From contig CAJFQM010000012.1 of assembly GCA_904419075.1 (NCBI GenBank), positions 1-64,000 on the forward strand: a DNA stretch of 64,000 nt, read 5' to 3'. The translations under genes and the position numbers were made by a program. The notes under the pieces are model-generated. The model was not told the DNA's origin. It saw only the letters and a list, made by a program, of their open reading frames with translations, and made no database searches. The stretch is from an uncultured Clostridia bacterium. GTDB taxonomy: Bacteria; Bacillota; Clostridia; Christensenellales; Borkfalkiaceae. Shown here piece after piece: positions 44,526 through 52,174 of the stretch (its first letter is position 1; each line of letters opens with the position of its first letter).

Positions 44526-45959
44526 TCAATCCGTGAATCTCCTTGCGGAGATTTGTCTCCACCGCCTTTCCTTGTCTTTTTGAATGAGTGATTTTTCCGG
44601 TTCGGGCGGCAATTTTTTCGGTCTCGACATCAAGAAGTATCTGAGTGCGTCCAAGGCATGATCGTCGGTCTTTTTCGGTACGTCTCCGTTTCCCCAGAAA
44701 TATCCCTTGAATTCCCGAATGAGGTTGACGCAGGAAGAAAAGATATATAGATTGGGCAGCCCGTTCTTTTCGTTCAAATAGCTTTTTACGCGGGAGATTC
44801 CCGAAAACAGATCCTTGTCCACATCGGGATTGACGAGAATATCGCGTTCATAAAAGAGTTCGCATACGCTTTTGACGCCGGATAAGGTATGTTGTTTTGC
44901 GGCGCTGTCGATGAGCGCGCAGATTCGGCCTCTTCCGTCCGTATGCCAATCGAGATTTGAACAAATGCGTTTGATTTCCGCCGCGTGGTAATCGATATCC
45001 TTTCCCGCGGCGAAGTGTTCGTATACGACGTAAACGTTGTCGTCGTAATCGACGGCGAACCATAGAGCCGCGAGCGGATTATTCAGCCCGGGATCGATGG
45101 AAATGCCGTCCTGCCATTCTTTCGGAACGGAAAAAGGCTGTATGACGTGAATGCGTTCGTCGAATTCGGGATATACGAGCCCCGCGGCCGAGGAAAATTT
45201 TCCGTACCTGCGGCTTTGCAGCTGTTCTTCGTCGAGGCAGGTTTCGAGCCTTGCGATTTCCTCTCCCGAAAGGTAGGGATTATCGTTCCATTCCATAAAT
45301 TCGTACCATACTTCGCCGTCGCCGTGTCGGTTGAGAAAAATCTCCTCATAGACGAAGGTCAGGCCTTTTAACGGAGTCATCGTTCCGAAAATATCTCCTC
45401 TGCGGTCGATCACGCGCATGCGGCATTCCTCGTAGATGTCGCGGGGCGGCTCTTCGTCGAACCAGACGAAATCGAGGGAAGCGCCCTGAAATTTTTCCCG
45501 TCCCTGATCGCAGCTCTTAAAGCCGATGATGGAGATTCCGCCGAAGACGTTGCGGATGCGGATGAAGTCAATGACGCCGTTTTCGGGGCTGTCCTTTCTG
45601 CCGCTCTGCATGACGATTTCCTCAATCCAGTCGTGGCGGAGGTAATAAAGAATTTTCCTTTGTGCGACGTCCCGCTGTACCTGAGCGGAGAGGGAGACGA
45701 CCCATCCGACGGTATTTTGTCTGTTTTTCCGATAGGGGTGAACCCCGCGGGAGATATAGATACACTCCACGGCGCCGCACTCCGTCTTTCCGGAGCGATT
45801 TCCCCCAAAGACCCAGCGGTTGCGTTTGGGGCATTTGTGGAAAGCGAGCTGTTTCTCGTGTTTTTTCTCTCCGCCGTTGTATCGAGCCAGACGGTCGGCC
45901 GAGCGCCTCTTTTCCAATTCGTTTTCTATTCTGCACAACTTTTCTACAATTTCTCTCAT
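44526..45959 (-). CDS. Phage terminase large subunit
   Basis: 477 residues from the ATG at 45959 (GGCGGGG close upstream; a TTG 12 bp earlier is possible). ATPase motor: Walker A GGNRSGKTE (~residue 55), Walker B LDFVWFDEEPP, coupling motif GTMTPLKG. C-terminal RNase-H-like nuclease: SIDPGLNNP, a middle acidic ALIDSAAKQ, and DDHALDALRY with the metal-binding Asp pair. All key residues are intact, so it should be able to package DNA. It precedes terS-like and portal genes. A divergent gene starts 55 bp away. Confidence 0.9.
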   Translation of the reverse strand: MREIVEKLCRIENELEKRRSADRLARYNGGEKKHEKQLAFHKCPKRNRWVFGGNRSGKTECGAVECIYISRGVHPYRKNRQNTVGWVVSLSAQVQRDVAQRKILYYLRHDWIEEIVMQSGRKDSPENGVIDFIRIRNVFGGISIIGFKSCDQGREKFQGASLDFVWFDEEPPRDIYEECRMRVIDRRGDIFGTMTPLKGLTFVYEEIFLNRHGDGEVWYEFMEWNDNPYLSGEEIARLETCLDEEQLQSRRYGKFSSAAGLVYPEFDERIHVIQPFSVPKEWQDGISIDPGLNNPLAALWFAVDYDDNVYVVYEHFAAGKDIDYHAAEIKRICSNLDWHTDGRGRICALIDSAAKQHTLSGVKSVCELFYERDILVNPDVDKDLFSGISRVKSYLNEKNGLPNLYIFSSCVNLIREFKGYFWGNGDVPKKTDDHALDALRYFLMSRPKKLPPEPEKSLIQKDKERRWRQISARRFTD

Positions 45960-46000
45960 AATCCCCGCCAATCGGTCAAAAACTCTCTTCTCCGTATTTT

Positions 46001-46006
46001 TATAAT
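46001..46006 (+). promoter_or_regulatory. -10 box directly before the 46014 start codon
   Basis: TATAAT ends 8 nt before the ATG, so the predicted start point falls at or within 2 nt of it. No clear -35 box at 16-18 nt and no Shine-Dalgarno sequence. Confidence 0.5.
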
Positions 46007-46013
46007 AGAAAGC

Positions 46014-46715
46014 ATGAAAAAGTTTATCTTATCGGCATTGTTGCCGCTGTTATATTTTATCGTTTCGGGACTGTATCCTTCGGTTCGCGCTCCGGCCGAA
46101 GCGGAGAGCTTTTCGTATGCCTGTATCCGTTCGGAGAACGTATATTTATACTCCGAAGAGAACGACAGGAGCGGTCTTTTTCTTCTCCCGTACACCTATT
46201 ACGTCAAAGTGTTGTCAACGGGAGCGGAATATTCTTACGTGGAATATCTTTCGGACGGACCGAACACGCGCAAAATCAACGGTTATTGTAAGACCGAAGA
46301 GCTGACTTTTGTCGATTATATCCCCGAACGTCCGTATCTCTATCATACTTTCGACGTAACTTACTACATAGAGGATCCCTCTTCCGAGGAAGGCGACGGA
46401 TTTTTGACGAGTATCACCGTTACCTGTGCGTATTACGGAGATTATCGGGTAGGCTCCAAACTTTACTGTTACGTTTTGCGCGAGGACACTTTCGGATATA
46501 TCCCCAAGCCCTCGGACCTTTCCTACGAACTGAGCGACGAATACGATAACCACATATCGGAAGATCCGAATACCGACGCGGGAAATTTCGGAAACGACGA
46601 ATCGATGCCGCCCGCGCAGATAGCCATTCTCGTTCTCTTGTGTATTCTGGTTCCCGTCATCGCGACGCTGATTATCCGTCCCCCGAAAAAGCCGCCCTAC
46701 GAATCGGAAGAATAA
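46014..46715 (+). CDS. Membrane-anchored extracellular SH3-like protein
   Basis: 233 residues from MKKFILSALLPLLYFIVSG, a signal peptide (cleavage near residue 25-30). Extracellular part ~180 residues with SH3-like strands: SENVYLYSEEN ... GLFLLPYTYYVKVLS ... YSYVEYLSDGPNTRKINGYC, then a second beta-rich domain and a Pro/Asp/Asn linker. C-terminal membrane helix (AQIAILVLLCILVPVIATLI) and a short positive tail. Encoded against the direction of the phage cluster, between the regulator and terL. Resembles the gene at 47663 in overall design. A mRNA leader seems absent. Function unknown; a moron-like insertion is possible. Confidence 0.75.
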   Translation: MKKFILSALLPLLYFIVSGLYPSVRAPAEAESFSYACIRSENVYLYSEENDRSGLFLLPYTYYVKVLSTGAEYSYVEYLSDGPNTRKINGYCKTEELTFVDYIPERPYLYHTFDVTYYIEDPSSEEGDGFLTSITVTCAYYGDYRVGSKLYCYVLREDTFGYIPKPSDLSYELSDEYDNHISEDPNTDAGNFGNDESMPPAQIAILVLLCILVPVIATLIIRPPKKPPYESEE

Positions 46716-46740
46716 ACTTTTCCCCTCTTCCCCTCCCCCG

Positions 46741-46759
46741 CGGCGTTTTCGCCGTTTTC
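46741..46759 (+). terminator. Short terminator after the 46014 gene
   Basis: CGGCG-TTTT-CGCCG stem followed by TTTTCTTT on the plus strand. Confidence 0.55.
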
Positions 46760-46794
46760 TTTCGTCGGGCAAGTTTTCCGTGCTTTCCGCGGCT

Positions 46795-47379
46795 TCATTC
46801 GGCCGCAATTTTGCATTCTCGCTCCTTTTCTTTCCTCCGGAATTCCGTTCCCGTTCCGTCGCTTTTTCCCGAAAGCAACCCCGCCAGCGAGCGTTCCCGC
46901 CCCGCGGTGTTTTTTTCTTTTCCCTGTTCTATAAACCGACAGACGGACATGAGCCAATCAAATTCGCCGTATTCCTTTCGGAACTTTTCTTCCGTAAACC
47001 CGCGGCATTTCAAAATTCCCTCTATCTTGTTCTGCAATTTTGCCTGTTTGCGGAAATACGCCCTCTCGCTGCCGATTTTTTTTATGTCGATCTTCCGACA
47101 AAATTCTTTCAGTCTCCCTTTCCTTCGGAAATATCTCAGTTCGAGCAGAAATTTTTCTTCTTCCGTCAGCCGTTCCAACGCCTCGTCTATCGTATTTCTC
47201 AGCGTCTCTATCTTCTCTTTTTTCAAAATTTCTTCCGCCAGATAAACGGATAAATTTTCCGTCGTCTCCCGATAATCATAGGACATGAAAGCCTTGTTTC
47301 TGATGTGCTCCTCGCAGTCCCGCTCTATTCTCTCCAATTTCGGATATACATACAGCGCCGCTTTCAGATAATTTTCCAA
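46795..47379 (-). CDS. Sigma-region-4-like phage regulator, head of the cluster
   Basis: 194 residues starting at a TTG with GGGAGGAAGG upstream. A helical N-terminus, then LTEEEKFLLELRYFRRKGRL KEFCRKI-type helix-turn-helix (the LxxxExxLLxLRYF pattern of sigma-70 region 4 and of ArpU/RinA-like late regulators), followed by a basic helical tail (EFRRKEKERECK). The family is often encoded just before terminase genes in Bacillota phages and drives late transcription. Preceded by an extended -10 promoter and a LexA-type box. It is separated from terL by the oppositely oriented 46014 gene. Confidence 0.68.
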   Translation of the reverse strand: MENYLKAALYVYPKLERIERDCEEHIRNKAFMSYDYRETTENLSVYLAEEILKKEKIETLRNTIDEALERLTEEEKFLLELRYFRRKGRLKEFCRKIDIKKIGSERAYFRKQAKLQNKIEGILKCRGFTEEKFRKEYGEFDWLMSVCRFIEQGKEKNTAGRERSLAGLLSGKSDGTGTEFRRKEKERECKIAAE

Positions 47380-47483
47380 TTTTCCTTCCTCCCTCTTTGC
47401 GCTCCCGAGCTTCGGGAACGCATTTATTATCGCATATCTTTTTCATTTGTCCAGCCGATACTGCCAGCTTTTTCCAAAATATA

Positions 47484-47497
47484 CGAACATTTGTTTG
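47484..47497. promoter_or_regulatory. Candidate LexA (SOS) box
   Basis: CGAACATTTGTTTG fits the Bacillus-type consensus CGAACRNRYGTTYG at all but one position and the Clostridial GAAC-N4-GTTT form. It lies 6-12 nt downstream of the predicted start point of the 46795-47379 regulator and ~105 nt upstream of its start codon. Confidence 0.72.
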
Positions 47498-47508
47498 TAT
47501 TTTATCTT

Positions 47509-47517
47509 ATTATAGCA
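47509..47517 (-). promoter_or_regulatory. Extended -10 promoter of the phage regulator
   Basis: Minus strand TGCTATAAT (extended -10 plus TATAAT); no good -35 box. The predicted start point (~47502) is next to the LexA-type box. Confidence 0.6.
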
Positions 47518-47627
47518 CATAAAACATGACAGATGTACGCAGGTTTTCAAAAATAATTTCTGAATTTTGAAGAAAAATTTTTCTAATTTGGAAAATTATT
47601 CGGCGGGGGAATTTTTTTGACAATTTG

Positions 47628-47656
47628 TTGCGTTTTTTGTCGAATTATGTTATAAT
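47628..47656 (+). promoter_or_regulatory. Promoter of the beta-propeller gene, leaderless
   Basis: TTGCGT (47628-47633), 17-nt spacer, TATAAT (47651-47656). Seven nt after the -10 box is the A of the ATG at 47663, so the mRNA would begin at the start codon. Confidence 0.72.
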
Positions 47657-47662
47657 TTGTTT

Positions 47663-50026
47663 ATGAAACGTTTTTTGGCGGCAATTTTATCGGTAAGCCT
47701 GCTGGGGTCCGTGACGGCGAGCGGGATTTTTTCCGCGTATGCCGAAGGCGCGGACAGCGGGATTCTTTACGAAAACGAACGGGAATCCGACGTCGGGCAA
47801 AATTCTGCCGAAGACGAACTGATATTGCCGTCGACCTATGAACAATATCTTCCCTTATCGAAGCCGTCGGACGTTTCGGCCGCGAAAAATCACACGGCGA
47901 TCGCCGACGGAAACAAGATTTACGTTTACGACCGGAAAGCGGAGGAATATCGGTGTTATGAGCATACGGCAAACGCCGACGAGAGCAAGAACGATATTGC
48001 AAAGTTGCAATTTTCGGAAGAAGGGCTTATTTATTTTCTCGATGCATCCACGTATCTGTACACGCTGGATCCCGAGACGCTGAAAGAAGAAAAGACGAAT
48101 CTCGTATGCAGTACGTTTACGATTTTTTCGGATATTCTTTATTTCACGAACGTTTCTTCGAACATTTCGCAAATTTCCAAAACGACGCTGGACAAGCTGG
48201 ATTCTTCTACGGCGGAATCGGTGGTAAACGGCATTGCGTCAAAGCCCGCCATAGCGCAGGACAACGGGGTTCTGTATTATACGGACGCGGGGAAATATCT
48301 GCACAAGGTCGATTCGTCGAACGATACGCTTATCGACCAGCTCACCACGGACGAAACGGTGGTTTCGCTGGCGGTATACAGCGGAATTCTCTATTACACG
48401 GACACGGCGGAAACGCTCTATGTATACGATCTAACGACGAACGAACATCTCAATTCCTTCGAGGGCGGCTACTCCGCGTTATCCGTTTCGGACGGATATA
48501 TCTATGCCGTAAAAAACGACTCGGTCAGACAGTATTCTCCGACGGATGCGGCATTTACCGAGTTTGAAATCTGTGAATCTTCCGCTTCTCCAAATCGTTT
48601 AAGCGGCGCTTCGGATACGATTTTGGCGGGGAACAAACTTTTCTTTGCGGATAACGGAAACAAACGCATCTCCTTCTACGATACGGAAACGGGAGAGACG
48701 CAGGTTTTTCCGATAGAAATACAAGCGGATTTCATCGCTTCCGACGGAGACACCGTTCTTGCGGCAAACGCGGCGGAAGCCGCGCTCTATGATTCCGACG
48801 GCGGAGAAAAAATAACCTCTTTCAGCGGTTTTAACAGCAACCTCGTAGGCGCTGCGGCCGTATACGGCAAATATTATTTCGTAACGGACAACAATTATTT
48901 CTATTGTGCCGAACAAAATTCCGAGGGAAGCTGGACGCTTTCCAGCACGCCGAAGCCATCGGCCTCGCATACGGCGCGCCTTTTGGCCGCGGACGTATAC
49001 GGCGCCCTGTATGTCGCCTATTCGGACGGAAGCGTGTATCGTTTCGAAGAAGAAGAATTTATGGCGTCCGCGGAAGTCGGCGAAAAAACCGCGACCGTAC
49101 CCGTTCAGGCGGAGAAAATCGCCGTCGATTATGAAGAGACGGTCTGTGCGCTCTATAAAAACGAGTTGTACGTATGTACAGACGAACAAGAAAAATATTC
49201 CCTCGCAAAAACCGCGGTTTACGGACAGACGGCGGAAACGGAAGTGCTTTCCTTTACGTTCGGAATAGAGACGGGAGACGTCTATCTCCTGTATGAGGGA
49301 GACTTCGTTCTTTCTACGCGGGACATTCCCCTGCCTACCGTTCGGACGATTGAAGTCGGCGGCGCGGACGAAGATATTTTCAGCGAACAGAGCGCCGAAT
49401 TTTCCGTCGTAAAGACCGCGGAAAAGGGACTGATGGTGACTTTCGACATCGAAGCCCTTTCGGGCGCGGAATATTTCCCCTATCTCTCCTATTCGCGGGA
49501 AACGGAAAGCCATACGGCCTTGAAGCTCGGCGAAACGGACAAATACAATCTGATCGCCGTATTCGACGAAACCGACAAAACCTATTCCACCGCGCTCATT
49601 CTCAAACGCTATTGCGAGGAAATCCCCGAATCGGAATATCTCACGCCCGCGGAGGGATTCACCGACGGAATCGGTTATTTGACCAATTCGGTAAAGCTGT
49701 ATAAATATCCCTATCTGACATCGTTGCTCACCGTAACCGAATTGGAAAAAAATACTGCAGTCAAGGTGTTGGGAAAAATCGATACGCTGGACTATCGCTA
49801 TTACTACGTCTCTTATACGGATGCGGAAGGAACGGTCCGCACGGGATATATTCCTCAGGGGTATGTCGCCAACTTTGACGGCGCTCCGCCCGAAAGTCAA
49901 AACTTTGAAGTGGGCGCAGGTAAGGCGGATCACGATTCCCTTTGGAGACTCGCTTTTCTCCTGTTGGGCTGCGCGTCTATCTGCGTTTTAACCGATTATC
50001 TCATTTTGCACAAACGAAAACCCTGA
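47663..50026 (+). CDS. Membrane-anchored extracellular beta-propeller protein with SH3-like domain
   Basis: 787 residues from MKRFLAAILSVSLLGSV (signal peptide to about residue 27). Residues ~70-550 are repeated propeller-like units with alternating strands: NKIYVYDRK, GLIYFLDASTYLYTLD, GVLYYTDAGKYLHKVD, GILYYTDTAETLYVYDL and GYIYAVKNDSVRQYS. A C-terminal SH3-like domain follows (VKLYKYPYLTSLLTVTELEK ... YYYVSYTDAEGTVRTGYIPQ), then a membrane helix (LAFLLLGCASICVLTDYLIL) and basic tail. Leaderless by promoter position. It shares architecture with the 46014 protein. A surface-sensing or wall-binding role is inferred only. Confidence 0.78.
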   Translation: MKRFLAAILSVSLLGSVTASGIFSAYAEGADSGILYENERESDVGQNSAEDELILPSTYEQYLPLSKPSDVSAAKNHTAIADGNKIYVYDRKAEEYRCYEHTANADESKNDIAKLQFSEEGLIYFLDASTYLYTLDPETLKEEKTNLVCSTFTIFSDILYFTNVSSNISQISKTTLDKLDSSTAESVVNGIASKPAIAQDNGVLYYTDAGKYLHKVDSSNDTLIDQLTTDETVVSLAVYSGILYYTDTAETLYVYDLTTNEHLNSFEGGYSALSVSDGYIYAVKNDSVRQYSPTDAAFTEFEICESSASPNRLSGASDTILAGNKLFFADNGNKRISFYDTETGETQVFPIEIQADFIASDGDTVLAANAAEAALYDSDGGEKITSFSGFNSNLVGAAAVYGKYYFVTDNNYFYCAEQNSEGSWTLSSTPKPSASHTARLLAADVYGALYVAYSDGSVYRFEEEEFMASAEVGEKTATVPVQAEKIAVDYEETVCALYKNELYVCTDEQEKYSLAKTAVYGQTAETEVLSFTFGIETGDVYLLYEGDFVLSTRDIPLPTVRTIEVGGADEDIFSEQSAEFSVVKTAEKGLMVTFDIEALSGAEYFPYLSYSRETESHTALKLGETDKYNLIAVFDETDKTYSTALILKRYCEEIPESEYLTPAEGFTDGIGYLTNSVKLYKYPYLTSLLTVTELEKNTAVKVLGKIDTLDYRYYYVSYTDAEGTVRTGYIPQGYVANFDGAPPESQNFEVGAGKADHDSLWRLAFLLLGCASICVLTDYLILHKRKP

Positions 50027-50092
50027 CAAATAACCGGAAGCCCCGCGTTTTATACTGCCGAATTTTTGAAGCCGAGAATGCTTCTTTATACA

Positions 50093-50130
50093 AAAATGCT
50101 CCGAGCAAATCTTCGGAGCATTTTTTATTT
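50093..50130 (+). terminator. Terminator after the beta-propeller gene
   Basis: 12-bp stem AAAATGCTCCGA / TCGGAGCATTTT with an 8-nt loop, then TTTTTTATTTTTT. Confidence 0.9.
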
Positions 50131-50143
50131 TTTTATAAAACAC

Positions 50144-50172
50144 TTGACAATCTATTTATTTTACTATATAAT
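50144..50172 (+). promoter_or_regulatory. Promoter of the 50206 gene
   Basis: TTGACA (50144-50149), 17-nt spacer, TATAAT (50167-50172): consensus. Confidence 0.88.
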
Positions 50173-50205
50173 GAATTTATATTTTATCGGGGGGAAAGAT
50201 TTATC

Positions 50206-50550
50206 ATGAGAACTTTTTTAGTCGCACTGTTTTTCTGGCTGATGATTTCCGTATTATTTTTCATGAACATAATAAACGTACAGGCTTTTATTTCCATAAT
50301 GTTTTCGGGCTTTATTGTATTATGTTTTATTCTGTCGGCGATTTGGTTTTCCCATGTAAAAGGAAAAAAATTTGAAGAATTATGTGAAGCGGATAAACGC
50401 TACTTATACAAATTAATGAACAAGTGGCACTATAAAAAAGCCGCGGATAAATTTCCGAATAAAATCAGAGGCGTATTTATAGTGTGCTCCGTTGCTTTCG
50501 TTTTCATATTGATTATATGGATAGCTATATTCGTCTATTTGCTCGCTTAA
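50206..50550 (+). CDS. Small membrane protein
   Basis: 114 residues, ATG at 50206 with GGGGGGAAAG before it; a longer upstream frame crosses the promoter. Two N-terminal hydrophobic segments (LVALFFWLMISVLFFMNI; FISIMFSGFIVLCFILSAIW), a basic middle (KRYLYKLMNKWHYKKAADKF) and a C-terminal hydrophobic segment (VFIVCSVAFVFILIIWIAIF). No family recognised. AT-rich compared with its ribosomal neighbours. Own promoter and terminator. Confidence 0.72.
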   Translation: MRTFLVALFFWLMISVLFFMNIINVQAFISIMFSGFIVLCFILSAIWFSHVKGKKFEELCEADKRYLYKLMNKWHYKKAADKFPNKIRGVFIVCSVAFVFILIIWIAIFVYLLA

Positions 50551-50557
50551 AATACAA

Positions 50558-50591
50558 CCGCCCCTTTCGGAAATCCGAAAGGGGCGGCTTT
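50558..50591. terminator. Bidirectional terminator between the 50206 gene and rplQ
   Basis: 13-bp stem CCGCCCCTTTCGG / CCGAAAGGGGCGG with a short loop; T-run on plus, AT-rich run on minus. Confidence 0.85.
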
Positions 50592-50687
50592 TGATTTTCA
50601 AAAATCAAAGACAGATATTCGATTTATCTGAAACAAGCGATTCAAATTTTATCGGATATCGGATTCAAATCAGTTCGTCGGACGGGA

Positions 50688-51194
50688 TTAAACCAACTCG
50701 ATGATAGCGGTTTCCGCTGCATCGCCGCGGCGTTCGCCGAGAAGATAAATTCTCGTGTATCCGCCGCCCTGGCCTTTCTCTTCCTTTCTCGCCGCATACT
50801 TGGGTGCCAGCTCGTTGAAGAGTTTATCCATTAACGGGTGCTGTATATCCGCCGTTCTCGCTTTGTACGCGCTCTTCTTTTCGTTGAAGCCCTTGATTTC
50901 CTGTAAATCATAGGTCTTTGCCATAATCGCGCGGCGAGCCGCAAGTTTCTTGGGACCGTCCTTGATATTCGTGACTTTTATTTCTTTGCCTTTTTTATCT
51001 TTCTCGGTCACTTCGAATTCGATATTGTCGTCATAGGTGTTGACGGCTTTGGTAATCAATTTTTCAACATAAGATTTCAGTTGTTTGGCTTTTGCGGCGG
51101 TCGTTTCGATTTTGCCGTACCAAAGCAGCTGGGACGCCTGGTTTCTCAAAAGCGCCGCTCTCTCTTTGGAAGTTCTTCCCAATTTACCGGGCAT
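50688..51194 (-). CDS. rplQ: 50S ribosomal protein L17, extended form
   Basis: 168 residues versus ~115-130 usual. Core: LGRTSKERAALLRNQASQLL, ETTAAKAKQLKSYVEKLI, LAARRAIMA, KLFNELAPKYA and GGYTRIYLLGERRGDAAETA. The extra length is two charged insertions, about residues 52-78 (EFEVTEKDKKGKEIKVTN) and 94-115. Last gene of the alpha operon. Confidence 0.95.
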   Translation of the reverse strand: MPGKLGRTSKERAALLRNQASQLLWYGKIETTAAKAKQLKSYVEKLITKAVNTYDDNIEFEVTEKDKKGKEIKVTNIKDGPKKLAARRAIMAKTYDLQEIKGFNEKKSAYKARTADIQHPLMDKLFNELAPKYAARKEEKGQGGGYTRIYLLGERRGDAAETAIIELV

Positions 51195-51198
51195 ATTT

Positions 51199-52149
51199 TT
51201 AATCCTCCTGTTTATTTAATGACAGACCGTAAGACTCCAATTTCTGAATGACTTCGTCCAGAGATTTTCTGCCGAGATTTCTCACTTTGAGCATATCGTC
51301 TTCCGTCTTCTTGGTTAAATCTTCTACCGTATGAATATTTGCTCTCTTCAAGCAGTTGTACGAGCGGACGGAAAGATCCATCTCCTCGATTGCCATTTTG
51401 AGAACCTGCTGCTGTTTGTCGTCCTCCGTCTTGACAAGGATATCCATGCCCTTGATCGTCTCGGAAAGATTGACGAACAAACTGATATGATCCTGCATGA
51501 TCTTCGCGGCCAGAGAAATGATTTCCTTGCCGGAAAACGTCCCGTCCGTCCAGACTTCGAGCGTCAGCTTATCATAGTCTACCGCCTGCCCCACGCGCGT
51601 GGGTTCGACCGTGTAATTCACCTTCTGCACGGGCGTATAAATCGAGTCGATGGCAATATAATCGACGACGGGCTGTTTATTCTCTTTCGCGGGCTTATAA
51701 CCGCGGCCGCGGCCTATGGTCAGTTCCACATCGAACTTCCCGCCTTCGTCGATTGTACAGATATACTGATCTTTATTCACGATCTCGATTTCCGCGTCTA
51801 CGTTGAGGTCCTCGCCTTTGAGCTCGGCAGGGCCCTCTTTATAGATATGCAGAACCTTTTCATAGTCTTTATCGACGACCTTTGTTTTGATGGCAAGCGA
51901 TTTCAAGTTGAGGATGATTTCCGTGACGTCCTCTTTGATGCCTGCGACGGCGGAAAACTCGTGCTTTACGCTGCCGTCCAGAAATTTGATCCCTTCCACC
52001 GCCGCGCCAGGCAGAGCGGAAAGCAAGATTCTTCTAAGGCAGTTTCCTATTGTAAGACCGAAACCTTTCTCCAAGGGCTCGCACACGACTTTCGCATAGA
52101 AATCGTCGTTTTCGAGTACTTCGAGTTTGGGCATATCCATTTCGATCAT
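51199..52149 (-). CDS. rpoA: RNA polymerase alpha subunit
   Basis: 316 residues: N-terminal dimerisation domain (GFGLTIGNCLRRILLSALPG, EFSAVAGIKEDVTEI) and C-terminal alphaCTD (LKRANIHTVEDLTKKTEDDM, RNLGRKSLDEVIQKL). Alpha operon member between rpsD and rplQ. Confidence 0.98.
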   Translation of the reverse strand: MIEMDMPKLEVLENDDFYAKVVCEPLEKGFGLTIGNCLRRILLSALPGAAVEGIKFLDGSVKHEFSAVAGIKEDVTEIILNLKSLAIKTKVVDKDYEKVLHIYKEGPAELKGEDLNVDAEIEIVNKDQYICTIDEGGKFDVELTIGRGRGYKPAKENKQPVVDYIAIDSIYTPVQKVNYTVEPTRVGQAVDYDKLTLEVWTDGTFSGKEIISLAAKIMQDHISLFVNLSETIKGMDILVKTEDDKQQQVLKMAIEEMDLSVRSYNCLKRANIHTVEDLTKKTEDDMLKVRNLGRKSLDEVIQKLESYGLSLNKQED

Positions 52150-52174
52150 TATGCAACCTCCTTATTCGGTTCGA

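Noticed and set aside
47663-50026. Phage tail-spike or receptor-binding protein
   Set aside because: It has a signal peptide and a C-terminal membrane anchor, which a virion protein would not have.
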